A stretch of DNA of 64,000 nucleotides from Eunapius fragilis (Eukaryota; Porifera; Demospongiae; Spongillida; Spongillidae): contig OY811993.1 of NCBI GenBank assembly GCA_963681505.1, positions 248,001-312,000 of the forward strand, read 5' to 3'. Both the position numbers and the translations under genes were made by a program. This document shows positions 10,935 through 22,830 of the stretch, in pieces (positions within the stretch are counted from its first letter, which is position 1; each line of letters opens with the position of its first letter). The notes below the pieces were generated by a model. That model was given only the letters and a program-made list of their open reading frames with translations. It was not told the origin of the DNA and ran no database searches.

Positions 10935-11753
10935 CTCAGGGTAGTTAAGGCTGCCTCACAGGAAAAATCATGTTAACACATTGTCAACATTCATGTTCGT
11001 AATTACATCATTATGACGTTATGTGATTCACTACGTTTCACCCTTCATTTAGCGCAAGGACACTATTTCAGTATCGTATTCATACATGTTATGACGTTAC
11101 AGTGATCTAGAGCAAAACGTGTACGAAATGCAAACAAACGCACAAAGGAATAATGAAATGTGCGTGCAGCTGCCAAGCAATACAAATTTGGCGGGTGGTT
11201 ATATTTTAATAACCACTGTACTTTGTATGGGAATATCGGAGATTCAAAACACGGGGATGAAAACGCAGCTCTCAGGTACATTTATTCAGCTAGGCAAGCT
11301 CATCTAGGGTTCTAGTTATTCACTGCGAATGGATTATTGCGATAACTGCATAGGGTATCGAAGATTTATCACATTTCGTACAAGTCGTCGGCCATTTTGA
11401 CCCTTGGTAACGTTTGTTGTGACAACACCAAGCAAACAATTTCCTGCATCCAGTCGATTTAGTGTGTGTGAGCATAGGGAGATTGTTTGTAGCCAATTAG
11501 CTTATTAAAACATCTACCGCCGAATCCCCGCCTACAGCCATATTTGTTTACATAGCCGTTTTCCAAACAGTTTCGTACGATAAGTGTGTTAAAGAGCATA
11601 CAACATAACCATTGAAAGTAGCTGTATTTAACATACATATATACATCAAGTTTTAATCAAGTGGATGGTCCTTGCGTGAAATATAACTTTTTGGTACTAG
11701 CCGCCATTTTATATGACGTAAAATGATTTGGTGGCAGCCTTAACTACCCTGAG
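10935..11753. mobile_element. Non-autonomous DNA element, 819 bp, inserted in the BEL/Pao pol region
   Basis: It has terminal inverted repeats CTCAGGGTAGTTAAGGCTGC (left) and the matching complement ending CCTTAACTACCCTGAG (right), about 21 bp, perfect. The flanks show AG on both sides, which could be a 2-bp target duplication or chance. The interior has no transposase and no BEL-like sequence. The superfamily cannot be set from the ends alone. Confidence 0.75.
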
Positions 11754-12569
11754 AGGACTGTCTACAGTTCAGTATTTCTGATATTGTGCAAGCAGCTGCA
11801 GATATGGATCCAACCAAACGAAACATTGTCAGTATTATTGGAAGGTTCTATGATCCACTAGGGTTTCTGGCCCCTGTTATCATCTCATTCAAGATACTGC
11901 TTCAAGGATTGTGTGGACAGAAACTTGACTGGGATCAACCACTACCAACAGCATTACTAGACAAATGGAAATCACTGATCGGTGATATGCAAGGATGCAA
12001 CTCAGTATCTATCCCAAGAAGCTATCATCACAGTATCAAAGGAGAGAGTGTTGTATCCTACACACTGTGTGGGTTTTGTGACGCTTCTGTTGCATACGCT
12101 GCTGTTGTTTACTTAGTTGTGAAGACTTGCACAGGGATCTACGTTCGATTCGTCACATCTAAATCCAGAGTTGCACCAATGCAACCCACCACGATCCCCA
12201 GACTTGAGCTGTTGTCGGCAGTTTTATTGACGCGACTAATCACAACAATTGCTACCATTCTCCACTCCGTCATTTCTCACCCAACATTGAAGTGTTATTC
12301 CGACTCGCAAGTCGCAATCTACTGGATAAAGGGAGTCAATAAAGAATGGAAACAGTTCGTTCAGAATAGGGTAAGCGAGATACGGCAGAAGACGCACCCT
12401 GACATCTGGAACACTGCTCGGGAAAAACTAACCTTGCAGACCTACCTTCCAGGGGAATGACATTGGATGAGCTGTCCATTAGTAAACTATGGTACTTCGA
12501 TCCAGAATGGCTGACAACAGGTAAAGAACCTCCTAATTGGACTGATCTGAGTGATATGCCTGAAGAATG

Positions 12570-12744
12570 TGTAACGACCTTGGTTAGCGCAACCAAATGT
12601 ATAATCACAGGAAAGACAAAAGACACAATAGTACAGCACGCATACACTTAAATAGTCAATTCCTAGAAGGTTCGAGATGTACATGCATTTCTTGCGCAAG
12701 CGCATTAGTAGCGACAATCAAGATTATTGGAGCCTCCTGTTACA
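12570..12744 (-). repeat. LTR of the Ty3/gypsy element (element 3' end)
   Basis: It matches 17,556-17,730 except at four positions and is preceded by AATG. Confidence 0.95.
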
Positions 12745-15700
12745 CTGCTCCCTCTTCTGAAAGGTTGAACTCCAACATATTACGAGTACGGCACAGCTCC
12801 ATAATAGAGCGGTGCACGACGATTTCGCCTAGGGTACCGATGCTGATTTTGCACCACCTCTTCTTGTGATGGGACCTCCTGTTCTTCATTCTGGATGTCA
12901 CGCTCTAGGGCTTCATGCCCATCCTCATGAGCCTGCAGTTCAGGTAGCTCCTGCTGTCTTGGCTTTCTCATTTGTCCCCTATCCCTTGGCTGTATCTCCA
13001 GAATTTCCTCATCGTCGTCCACAATCCTCAAATCTGTACCCACATGGCAATGCTCCTGCATCAGAGGCAACTGATTTTCTACTTCCTGTGGTTTGTGGTC
13101 CTTCCCAGGTCTTGCTGCTTGCATAGAGGGGCAAGGTTTCAAGCGATCAAAATGGACTACCAACCGCTTGCGCCTGTTTGTGTCTTGAATTCTATAGACC
13201 ACTGTGGAGAGCTTCTTCACAACTCTATAGGGCCCAGTCCATGGACAGTGTAATTTCCTCTTCGCTCCTTTAGGGATAACAGGGTTGTGCAGCCAAACTA
13301 AATCGCCCACCTGATATTCATCCCCATGAACTTTCCTGTTATACAACTCCTTCTGTCGCTCCAGACCAGCCCCTGTGCGATTCCTAACTGTCGAATAAGC
13401 TTCCTCCAACGTTTGCCGCAGGTTTCTGACATACTCCTGTGTTGTCATCTCTTCCATAGGGGCAGTCCCATAAGCAAGATCGACAGGTAACCTCGCTTGA
13501 CGGCCAAACAATAGAAAAAATGGTGAAAAACCTGTGGATTGGTGGACAGAAGTATTATAAGCCATACACACTAGCCTTAACTTTTTATCCCAATCTCCAG
13601 GGTGCTCATGCACAGTTGCAGCTAACATACTCAGAAGTGTCCGATTTAGACGTTCTACCAAACCATCAGATTGGGGATGATAGGCCGTTGTCCGCGTCTT
13701 GTCAATGTGCAGCAATTTGCAAACTTCTTGCATAAGCTTCCCCTCGAACTGTCGGCCCTGATCAGAGTGTAGCTGTTCCGGAATAGAAAATCAGCAAAAT
13801 TATTCTTCCACTAACTTCTCAGCAACTGTCACAGCTTCCTGATTTGGAATAGCCCATGCTTCCATCCATTTAGAGAAATAGTCAGAAACCACAAGCACAT
13901 AGTTATTTCCACTCTGCACTGGTGAAAATGGCCCGACAATATCGACTGCTATAATTTGCATGGGGTATCCCGCCTGCATACTTTGCAGTGGTGCTCGCCT
14001 CCTCTGCCCCGGACTTTTCCTCGCTGCACAATCAGCACAACACCTGCACCACACTTTCATGGCTTCAACATGCCCTGGCCAATAAAAACGCTCCTGAAGT
14101 CTGCTAAAGGTCTTGGCTTCACCTAGGTGCCCTCCCGATGGTGCATTGTGCACTTTGTGTAACACATCATCCCGACTCACCTTGGGCACTATCAGTTGGA
14201 GATGACTATATCCATTGGCATCCTCATGCTGTCTATACAAAACGGCATCTTCAACACAAGCTGGTTCCATTGCTCCACAAGTTGTGTGAATTCTCTGCAG
14301 GCCCCTTTATACTTATCAGGATCCGGTCTCATCCCCTGACACATCGCATGATACAACGGCCCAATGGCTTCATCACTCTGCTGCAGCTGCTGTACTGAGT
14401 GATCTAGTACCGATGTCGAAGCAATGCAAGCTTCTTGACTAGGCTGGATGTTGGATCTGGAAAGGGCGTCGGCATTCCCATGATCCCGCCCCCTGCGATG
14501 AATCACCTCGAAATCAAATTCTTGTAGCATCTCCAGCCATCTAGCCATTTGCCCTTCTAGTTCTTTGAAACTATATAACCATTGTAGTGCACTGTGATCT
14601 GTTCTAAGGACAAAGCGTCGCCCAAGTAAGACCTGAAATATTTCGCAAATGTTACCACAGCCAAAAGTTCTTTCCTTGTTACTGAGTACTTCCGTTCTGC
14701 CTTGTTGAGGACCCAGCTAGCATATGCCACAACCTGCTCGCACCCATTGACTTCTTGTGAAAGCACTGCTCCCAGCCCGTACTCGCTTGCATCTGCATCC
14801 AAAATGAAATCATTGCTAAAATCAGGAAAGATAAGTATGGGGGCGGACACAAGAAGAGTTTTCAATTTCCCAAATGCTTCGGCACATTCTGACGTCCACT
14901 TGAAGTCCCTCCCTTTTTCCGTCAAGCGGTACAAAGGCTTTGCGATACCAGCAAAGTTTTAACATACCGCTTATAGTACCCCGCCAGTCCGAGAAACCTC
15001 TGCAATTCCTGCACTGTTGCTGGAGTCGACCACTTGCTTACAACATCCACTTTGGACGGATCCGTTGAAATGCCCTCACGGGAAATCTTATGACCTAAAT
15101 ATAACACCTCTTTGCGAAAGAATGCACACTTTGACAATTTCATCTTCAGTCCCGCCTCCCTCAACTTATCCATCACTTCGCGTAAATTAAGCAAATGGTC
15201 ATGAAATGACTTCCCCATAACAACTATGTCATCTATATACACTAAACATCTGCTCCATTTAACCCCAGCAAGCACCATATCCATCAGCCTCTGAAAAGTT
15301 GCTGGTGCATTACACAACCCAAACGGCATTACCTTGAACTCGAATAATCCCTCCCTGGTTGAAAATGCTGTTTTTGGCCTGTCTAGCTCGCTCACTTCCA
15401 CCTGCCAGTATCCTGACAGTAAATCCAATGTTGAGAACCATTTCGAGCCCCCTAATGCCTCCAAGGTTTCGTCAAACCGTGGTAGCGGGTATGCGTCTTT
15501 GCGGGTCTCAGCATTTAGTTTCCTGTAGTCAATGCAGAACCGCATTGTGCCATCTTTCTTCTGAACGAGTACAACAGGTGATGCCCAAGGACTTGCAGAT
15601 GGTTGAATGACATCTTTCTGGAGCATTTCGTCCAACAACTTGCGAACCTCATGTTGTCTTGCCACGGGAATCGACCTATTAGGTTGCTTTATGGGTGTGG

Positions 15701-17555
15701 TGTCACCTGTGACAATAGAGTGCTGCACCACTGCAGTACGTCCCAGCTCTTCATCCTTATCGGCTAAAACATCTTCATACATTAACAACAAGGTCAACAA
15801 TTCCTCACGCTCCTCCTCTGACAAGTCATCACAGCTCTGCACACAGTTGTATAACATCTCTCTTTTCTGTGCTGATACTCCACCCACCACCCTATTGTCC
15901 ACAGGACCATGTACAGTCGCTGCAATGTGACTATCTTCAATCCTCTCAGCCCTTGCAACTACCATTCCCTTGTAAACAGTAACTGCTACTGGCGAGGGAT
16001 TTACCATACGCACTGGTATACACCCCAACTCACAATCCTGTATGGGCTTGACAACAGCACCCGCAACAAGAACTTGGGGCACATTCTGGTCTCTCAGGCC
16101 TTCTACCAACCAGGTTCCGCTACCACATAGAGAATTTGTGCTTGCTAAAACTTCAACTTCGCTCCAAGCTGGAACAGTTACATTCTCCATCAGAGTGGCC
16201 ATGGCCTGACACACCAAATCAACCTCCTCACATCCTGCAGTCTCTAATGGAATCTTTAAGCCATGACACTGCATAAACATATTGGGTACATCAATAATAC
16301 AGGCATGTTTTTTCAAAAAGTCAATGCCCAATAGAGACTGACACTTAGTGTACTTACAACAACAAACTCTACTGCAAGCCTTTGACCCCCTACCAATATG
16401 TCCATGCTAACAACACCCTCCACATCAACAGGACTCCCGTTCACACCTACCAACGTCCCCCGTTCCATTGTTCCATTTTAAACTTTGCACCACCAAGTCT
16501 CATCCATTGTTCCTTTCCCAGAAGGGTGACTGCAGCTCCAGTATCAATCATCAACGTTAGGGGAACTTGATGCACAGATGCTGTGATGAAGTAAGATTTT
16601 GAGGGATTAACAGCAAAATTAGTAACAACAAAAGAAGATTGGACCTTTCTGATGCCCTCTTGCGCATGGTCCTCTGCGCTGAGGGCAGTCAGTTTCCCTG
16701 TTTCTTTCTTCGCAGAGCACAACCTCTGGCAAAATGCCCCGCCTTTCCACACCTATAACACAACAGTGTTTTCTTTTCCTGCTCTTCTTTCTTAGTTGTT
16801 CCTTTTTCCGAGGGTAGCTGGTCAGTCTTTCTTTCGTTTTCCAACTTTTCCAACCGTTTTGTGATTGAGTCTAGCAACTGCACGACCCCGGGTTGCACCC
16901 GAACATTGCAAACATCATACCCATTCTCTGGTTCTTCCGCCTGCACCGCTGAGACCCTAGTCGGCTCCTCCTTCCTCATCAGTGCATAGGATTCCATTTC
17001 CAGAGTACACGACACTGCTCCTTCAAGCGTTTCTGACCTCTGCTGACGCACTGCAAGTGCAATATTCGCATCACTCAACTCAACCAAATACCTATCGAGG
17101 GTCAAAACTTCTTTGGCATCCTCGGAGAGGGTTGGAAACGCTTTGTCAGCCAGACACCGCAGCTGGTTGGTGAAGTCACCCCACTGCTCTCCTTTCTTCC
17201 TTTTCCTTAGACGGAACTCCGCCGCGTAACGTTCTCTCTTACTGCTGGGCTCAAACCGGTTACGCAGAGCATCCATAGCAGCCTGAAAGTCTCCTTTCGC
17301 CTCGTCCGATAACCGCTTCCACGCCGTCTGTGCCTTTCCCGTTAACCTCACCGGCAACCAATTCAGTTTAATGGAGTCATCCCAGCCGTTCACCTTTGCT
17401 ACCGCCTCAAAATGGTCGGCCCAGTCGGTCCAGCTGGAATCCCCAGTATAGGCATCGGGAGTCACCACCGGTCTGGTAGCCCTCGTGGGGTGCGCCGTTC
17501 CTGGTCCTCCCGAAGACTCCGGTTGCCTCTCCACCATCCTGCCGACTACGCCACT

Positions 17556-17730
17556 TGTAACGACCTTGGTTAGCGCAACCAAATGTATAATCACAGGAAA
17601 GACAAAAGGCACAATAGTACAGCATGCATACACCTAAATAGTCAATTCCTAGAAGGTTCGAGATGTACATGCATTTCTTGCGCAAGCACATTAGTAGCGA
17701 CAATCAAGATTATTGGAGCCTCCTGTTACA
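17556..17730 (-). repeat. LTR of the Ty3/gypsy element (element 5' end)
   Basis: It is the partner of 12,570-12,744 and is followed by AATG, after which BEL/Pao sequence resumes. Confidence 0.95.
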
Positions 17731-19469
17731 AATGCAACAAGGAGCTGAAAATAGGGAAGGAGCAGGCCCATACACTTCTGCTGTCAGTGCTAGTGCCGAT
17801 GATTGGTAACCTGTTGACTATTGAAAGACATGCTACACTGCAAAAACTCCTGAGAGTAACAGCCCTTGTGTTGAAGGCTGCTAAGCTCTTCAACCCTTCC
17901 AAAGGAAAACAACATGGACGCTCAAGCCATATTACAGCTGAAATGCTCTGAAGCCGAGATCATATGGATTAAGGACACTCAGCAATACCTCACGTCTCAT
18001 AGCACCTTCAATCAATTAGATCGATTCAAGCTCTTTATGGACGAGAATGGCATATGGAGATGTGGAGGTAGACTGGCTAATGCAGATATTCCCTACTACA
18101 CCAAACACCCTGTCATGCTGCCTCGTGATCACCCTTTTGCTGCACTTGTTGTACAAGATGCTCATGCCCGAGTAGGGCTCAATGGAGCTAAGGATACCTT
18201 AACAGAAGTCCGTTCAAATTCTGGATACCAAAGGGTCGCAGCTTAGTCAGGAAGCTTGTTTATCATTGTGTCATCTGCAGGAGAGCTGAAGGAATGCCAT
18301 ATGTCGCTCCACCGCCATCACCTTTGCCAGTTCTCCGTGTGAAGGAGGATCCAGCTTTCACTTACACTGGAGTAGACTTTGCCGGCCCATTGTTTATTCG
18401 GACAAATGGTGCAAACTGTAGTGACAAGATATGGATATGCCTGTTCACCTGCCTTGTTACAAGGGCAGTGCATCCTGACATTGTTACTGACATGTCTTCT
18501 GAGATTTTTATTAGCTGTCTGAAGAGATTTGCTGCTCACAAAGGTCTACCTCACAGGTTTCTCTCAGACAATAGTAAAACGTTTAAGGCAGCTTCAAAGT
18601 ATCTGAAATCCGTGTTTAAAGACGATACAGTGAGAGATCATCTAGCTAATCGCCACAGCAGCTGGACATTCAATATTGAACAGGCTAAGTTTTGAGCGGA
18701 TGGTCAGGTCAACCAAGCGTTGCTTGCAGAAACTGGTTGGTCAAGCTCGATTATCACATGACGAGTTACTAACAACTGTTCTAGAGATCGAGTCAATCAT
18801 CAATTCTTGCCCCTTGAGCTACGTGTCAATGGATGATCTTGAAGAGCCCCTGACTAGGTCGCACTTAATGATTGGCCGCCGAGTTCTCAATCTCCCAGAC
18901 CACTTAGGATACTCTGTTGACACTGGTGATGAGGATTTCACCATAGATGACACTTATCTGACTCGGCGTATGAAGTACCTCAACAACCTGCTGAACCATT
19001 ATTGGATGAGGTGGGGAGGTGAGTATTTGGTTGAGCTAAGGGAAAGCCATCGTCATCTGCTGGGCAAGTCAAAGCGAAAACCCCAGATTGCTATAGGGGA
19101 TGTGTTGATTGTACATGATGAGAGACTCCCACGGAGTTTCTGGAAACTTGGTTGTGTGCAGAAACTAATTGTTGGACAAGACGGGGAGACCAGAGGAGCT
19201 ACTGTACAAGTCATCAACAAGAAAGGCAAGAGTGCTTTGATGAATAGACCTGTACAGTTACTGTACCCAATGGAGATACATGTCACGGAGAATGAATCCA
19301 CTGAACAAAAGATGGCTGGACAGGATGATTCAGAACCAATGGCCCAGCCCAGAAGTCAGCCACGCCCTCAACACTCCGCCGCCAAAAGGGGAGAGGAACG
19401 GCGAAGACTCTGGACCCTTGCATTCGAGGAGGACTAACGTTGACCATTGACTGGTCAACGGGGGGAGTG

Positions 19470-19625
19470 TGTTATGAACTGTATTACGTCATATTACGTA
19501 TGTATTGCGTGCACATGCGCAGTTGTTGTTGAGTATATTCCTTTGAGCTAAGCGAACGGTTCGGTGCACGAGTGGAACCAGCTGACGACTCAACGAACTA
19601 GCTAGAAGTTATTGAATCCCTTACA
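19470..19625 (+). repeat. 3' LTR of the BEL/Pao element
   Basis: It begins TGTTATGAACTG and ends CCCTTACA, followed by the target duplication CTAAA. A purine-rich run GGGGGGAG lies just before it, as expected for a polypurine tract. Confidence 0.92.
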
Positions 19626-19630
19626 CTAAA

Positions 19631-20357
19631 TATCGGAACCTACGCGAGTAGGTTCCATATAGGAATCCTGCAGTATCATGAATGTCATTAAAAAACGCGA
19701 CCCGCGTATAACTCTCGTACCAAGAAACATATAGTTCAGCTCTTTGTTGCTATCAAACCAGAAGGCAAAGACGGTCATTTTAATGTTTTGTTCCAGTCTT
19801 CAAACTGTTTGCTTTAAGAGAACAAAAAAGCTCGTGTTTTCCTCGTCCCCACGCCAATTTTTCTCTGTCATCGTCGTCTTCTCGAGTGAGTATAACTCGG
19901 TATAGGAATGGTTTTAAAGAGCGCAAGTTATACCAATCGCTTTAGAATCTCCTGGAAGGACATCTTCAGGTATCAGATATATGAATAAAGCATAAAACTG
20001 ATATATATAATCATTACGTCATATAGAGTGCTATATTTAACCATTCCCATGGCGACAAAAAAATTTAGGGAACAAGTAACAAAAACATTCTCTATACGAG
20101 AAGGTTGGTGGTATATAGGAATCAAAGGTGATGGTGGTGTAAAAAGCAAGGGAACAAGGCTTCTGATTGAAAAGGAAAAATGAAATAGACCTATATATTA
20201 GCAGCATGTTGTCGTATTTAAATGTGCGTGCTAATATAGGTCTATTTCATTTTTCCTTTTCAATCAGAAACCTTGTTCCCTTGCTTTTTACACCACCATC
20301 ACCTTTGATTCCTATATACCAACAACCTTCTCGTATAGAGAATGTTTTTATTGTCAA
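19631..20357. mobile_element. Dispersed repeat with hairpin head and fold-back tail (copy B)
   Basis: It begins TATCGGAACCTACGCGAGTA with stem GGAACCTAC / GTAGGTTCC and aligns in blocks with copy A (5,886-6,955) and with fragment D (22,757 on). It ends in a long inverted repeat at about 20,078-20,357. The neighbouring BEL/Pao element inserted at or near its left edge. It is non-coding, and the superfamily is not identified. Confidence 0.6.
20078..20357. repeat. Long inverted repeat at the tail of copy B
   Basis: The left arm holds ATTCTCTATACGAGAAGGTT and GGTATATAGGAATCAAAGGT; the right arm holds the complements, ending AACCTTCTCGTATAGAGAAT. Arms of about 125 bases pair around a short loop near 20,203-20,232. 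Confidence 0.85.
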
Positions 20358-21169
20358 ATTACATGTCCACATCTATCCCTTCCACTGGTGTCACCTCTGG
20401 ATGCATTCCATTTAAAGGCGGCAAAAAACCACACATGTACGTTCGTCAGATGATCAATACTAGCAAGCTCCATAAACCACAGACTGTTGCTTCATACCAT
20501 AAATTACATGTTGAATCTAAGCACCTATGAACCCCCATGGGATTTTTTGCTACCAGTAAACGAGTTGTGGGAATTTAAAAAAACTGTTTCTAACAAAGTT
20601 TTGGGCTTGCCCAGCAGAATTTGAGTCCCTGTGGACAGGTTGCATAGAGATGCCCTAGGTCATGCATGTACATGTAGGTGACTAAAGGCGTAAAATACTA
20701 ATGCAAATAGTAATTTTATATATTCAATGGAACTATCTGTGCCATTTATGTATGTTAATAATGTGTTGAGGTTCCAGACACAGCTTGACGCATGCATGAT
20801 ACCTATGCGTGACTGATTTAGTGTTTGGCGTCTGCATTGTGCTTGTGTGCTGTATCCATACCCACGGGGAGACGGCAGGCTTTCTGCCTGTCAAGTCCCC
20901 AGTCCATTAGTAGCAAAGCACCCCTTATGGCCACTGTTGTCATGACAGCAATACTGGTGACATAGTTGGTGTTGCCAGAAATTTTGGACGTATTCCTGCA
21001 AACGTGTGTTAATTTTCTGCGCACGTGTCCATAATGAATTAATACAAACACACATTACAATCAAATAAACACTGCACCTTAGGGTTGAGAATAGCACTCT
21101 TTTGGCTCATGAATTCTGTGCAGCAGTTGACATGTAGACAAAACATGAGGGTTAATAGCAGCACTACAG
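20358..21169. other. Spacer, nothing supported
   Basis: No exon, inverted repeat or simple repeat of note was seen. Confidence 0.4.
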
Positions 21170-21715
21170 CAGGGTTCGACGTAAGGGCGGTCATTAATGA
21201 CATTCATATTTTGATGACGATTGTCGGTAATTATGTAAATTATAAAAAACGTCATAATACGTCACCGTAAAAGGGGCGGTAGTGAATTCGGTTGAAATAA
21301 CTAAAGTATCTATGAGTACATGTACCACGGTTACCAGTCTCACCACGCGTTAACATATATCTATTGCATGAAAGAGGTCTCCATTGTTCAGGTAAACAAT
21401 GGGCTTATTATACAGTCTTACGCACAGTGCTCTGGGTGATTATTACATATCGATACGTATGCATGTATAAACACATTCCCATTGTTCTGCGCTCTGCAAT
21501 GGATCCAGATGAGCCTGTTAGTACAATCACGTGTAAACCTGCTCGCCTATTCTATGACCCATCCTCAGTAAATTTTTTTATCCTTATGGGTTTGTGTGGG
21601 CTGTGGTTGATGACGCGTTGTTATAATAACATATTATGTTAGCTGCATAAACATGCTATGATAGTCATACCGCGTAAATGAATGTCATTAATGACCGCCC
21701 TTACGTCGAACCCTG
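21170..21715. mobile_element. hAT-like MITE, 546 bp, 5-bp target duplication
   Basis: The left end is CAGGGTTCGACGTAAGGGC, continuing through GGTCATTAATGACATTCAT; the right end is its complement ending GTCGAACCCTG (about 38 bp paired). TACAG flanks it on both sides (21,165-21,169 and 21,716-21,720). CAGGG termini are typical of hAT, and a 5-bp duplication matches the other hAT-like elements in this window. No transposase is present. Confidence 0.85.
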
Positions 21716-21720
21716 TACAG

Positions 21721-22061
21721 TGTATATTAAGTTTGTCCTATAATACATTTGTACATGTGTTCACAATCTCCAAAGTCATGACAAAATAAAAACCAAACCC
21801 CCTAACCTAGATTGGTGATTACTACATATATAACCCACACACCCATAAATGTACATGTACATACCATTATGTTGTTCTCCATCTGCACTGTCAGCTGAAG
21901 GATTGACAAATTTAGCTAGCAGAGAATGGAGGATAAAAGAGGAGGAAGACCCATTGTGATGCATGTCATTTGTTTTAGAAAAAATGTGCTTGACACTGTC
22001 AAATGTTAGCTGTTTTGCAATTGATGGAACTCGATGGCTCAAATAAATATGCTGCTCTATA
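21721..22061. other. Spacer, nothing supported
   Basis: AT-rich sequence without a supported exon leads into the tetranucleotide array. Confidence 0.4.
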
Positions 22062-22194
22062 TGTGTGTATGCATGCATGTATGTATGTATGTACGTATGC
22101 ATGTATGTATGTATGTATGTATGTATGCATGTATGTATGTATGTATGTATGTATGTATGTATGTATGTATGTATGTATGTATGTATGTATGTAC
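22062..22194. repeat. (TATG)n microsatellite
   Basis: About 33 tetranucleotide units with a few TGCA/TACG variants. The MYVC-type and HTYI-type frames across it are repeat artefacts. Confidence 0.95.
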
Positions 22195-22690
22195 ATCCGC
22201 GTGGCGCGTAGATGGGCGGCTCATGGCATTGGATTTTCTCCCTTTCCCCCCTTCCTTTATCTACGCGGCCACGTGTAACGTGATGTGTTCGCTGGCCCCG
22301 TCATACTACTACCAACTTTTCAGCTCATCTCGAGGAGTTTCCATCTGTTTTTTCTGGGCAGTGAGCTATAATTGGAATTTCGCGCTTACGCTACCTAGTT
22401 CGCTGCTACCCTACGAGATGCGACAGTGCTGCTCCTACTAAAAACGAGAAAGTTTGTGTCTTATTTCGCCTGCTATATTACTAACGGGCCAGAGTCACCT
22501 TTTGTTGAAGACGATGATTAGTCCTCCAGGTTTGGATGCAGACACGCTCCCATGACTCCACTAGCAAATAAAGCCCAAGTTTTTAGCGGACAGTACTGTT
22601 TCTATCTTGTTGTGTGCTATTATTGTGGACATTAGATACTGCATTGTGCCTATAAACCTCGTCCCCTAACGTGTTTGTACCATGTGCAAA
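22195..22690. other. Spacer with a small inverted repeat
   Basis: GTGGCGCGTAGAT at about 22,200 pairs imperfectly with ATCTACGCGGCCAC near 22,258. No gene was recognised. Confidence 0.35.
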
Positions 22691-22700
22691 TGCGATGGTG

Positions 22701-22701
<1 letters not shown>

Positions 22702-22735
<34 letters not shown>

Positions 22736-22756
22736 GTATGTATGTATGTATGTATG
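22702..22756. repeat. (ATT)n followed by (TATG)n microsatellite
   Basis: A pure ATT array of about 11 units leads directly into TATG units and then into the repeat fragment at 22,757. Confidence 0.95.
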
Positions 22757-22830
22757 TATCGGAACCTATGTGAGTAGGTCCCATACAGGAATCCTGCAGT
22801 ATCATGAAGTGATAAAAAAAAACATCACTG
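22757..22830. repeat. Fragment D of the hairpin-head dispersed repeat
   Basis: ATCGGAACCTATGTGAGTAG and AGGAATCCTGCAGTATCATG closely match the start of copy B. The match fades near 22,830. The head stem is retained with one mismatch. Confidence 0.7.

Larger units (their letters stand above)
12570..17730 (-). mobile_element. Ty3/gypsy LTR retrotransposon nested in the BEL/Pao element
   Basis: LTRs of 175 bp each (TGTAACG...TGTTACA) and a 4-bp flanking repeat AATG (12,566-12,569 and 17,731-17,734) define it. All parts are present in order on the - strand: gag with a CCHC knuckle (CYRCGKAGHFARGC), protease (MIDTGAAVTLLG), reverse transcriptase (VYIDDIV), RNase H (DADASEYGLGAVL), and integrase with HHCC-type head and C-terminal region (about 14,270-12,780). 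The LTRs differ at 4 of 175 positions, so insertion is recent compared with its host element. It is a fossil with about five breaks in the coding part. Confidence 0.95.
8250..19625 (+). mobile_element. BEL/Pao LTR retrotransposon, broken, with two nested insertions
   Basis: The element has LTRs of 149 and 156 bp (TG...CA) and a 5-bp flanking direct repeat CTAAA (8,245-8,249 and 19,626-19,630). The primer-binding region TGGTCCTTCGAGCCGGG directly follows the left LTR. Parts in order on the + strand: gag with zinc knuckles (about 8,669-9,850), aspartic protease with LLDSGSQWSYL (about 9,860-10,325), Pao-type reverse transcriptase and RNase H (10,554-10,934 and 11,786-12,565), and the integrase region with zinc-binding and core parts (about 17,735-19,437). 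The LTRs differ by about five substitutions plus one 7-bp gap, so it is of moderate age. It is a fossil with roughly ten breaks. A Ty3/gypsy element and an inverted-repeat element lie inside its pol region. Confidence 0.92.

Noticed and set aside
22003-22441. Long MYVCMYVC and HTYIHTYI reading frames
   Set aside because: They are translations of the (TATG)n microsatellite on both strands.
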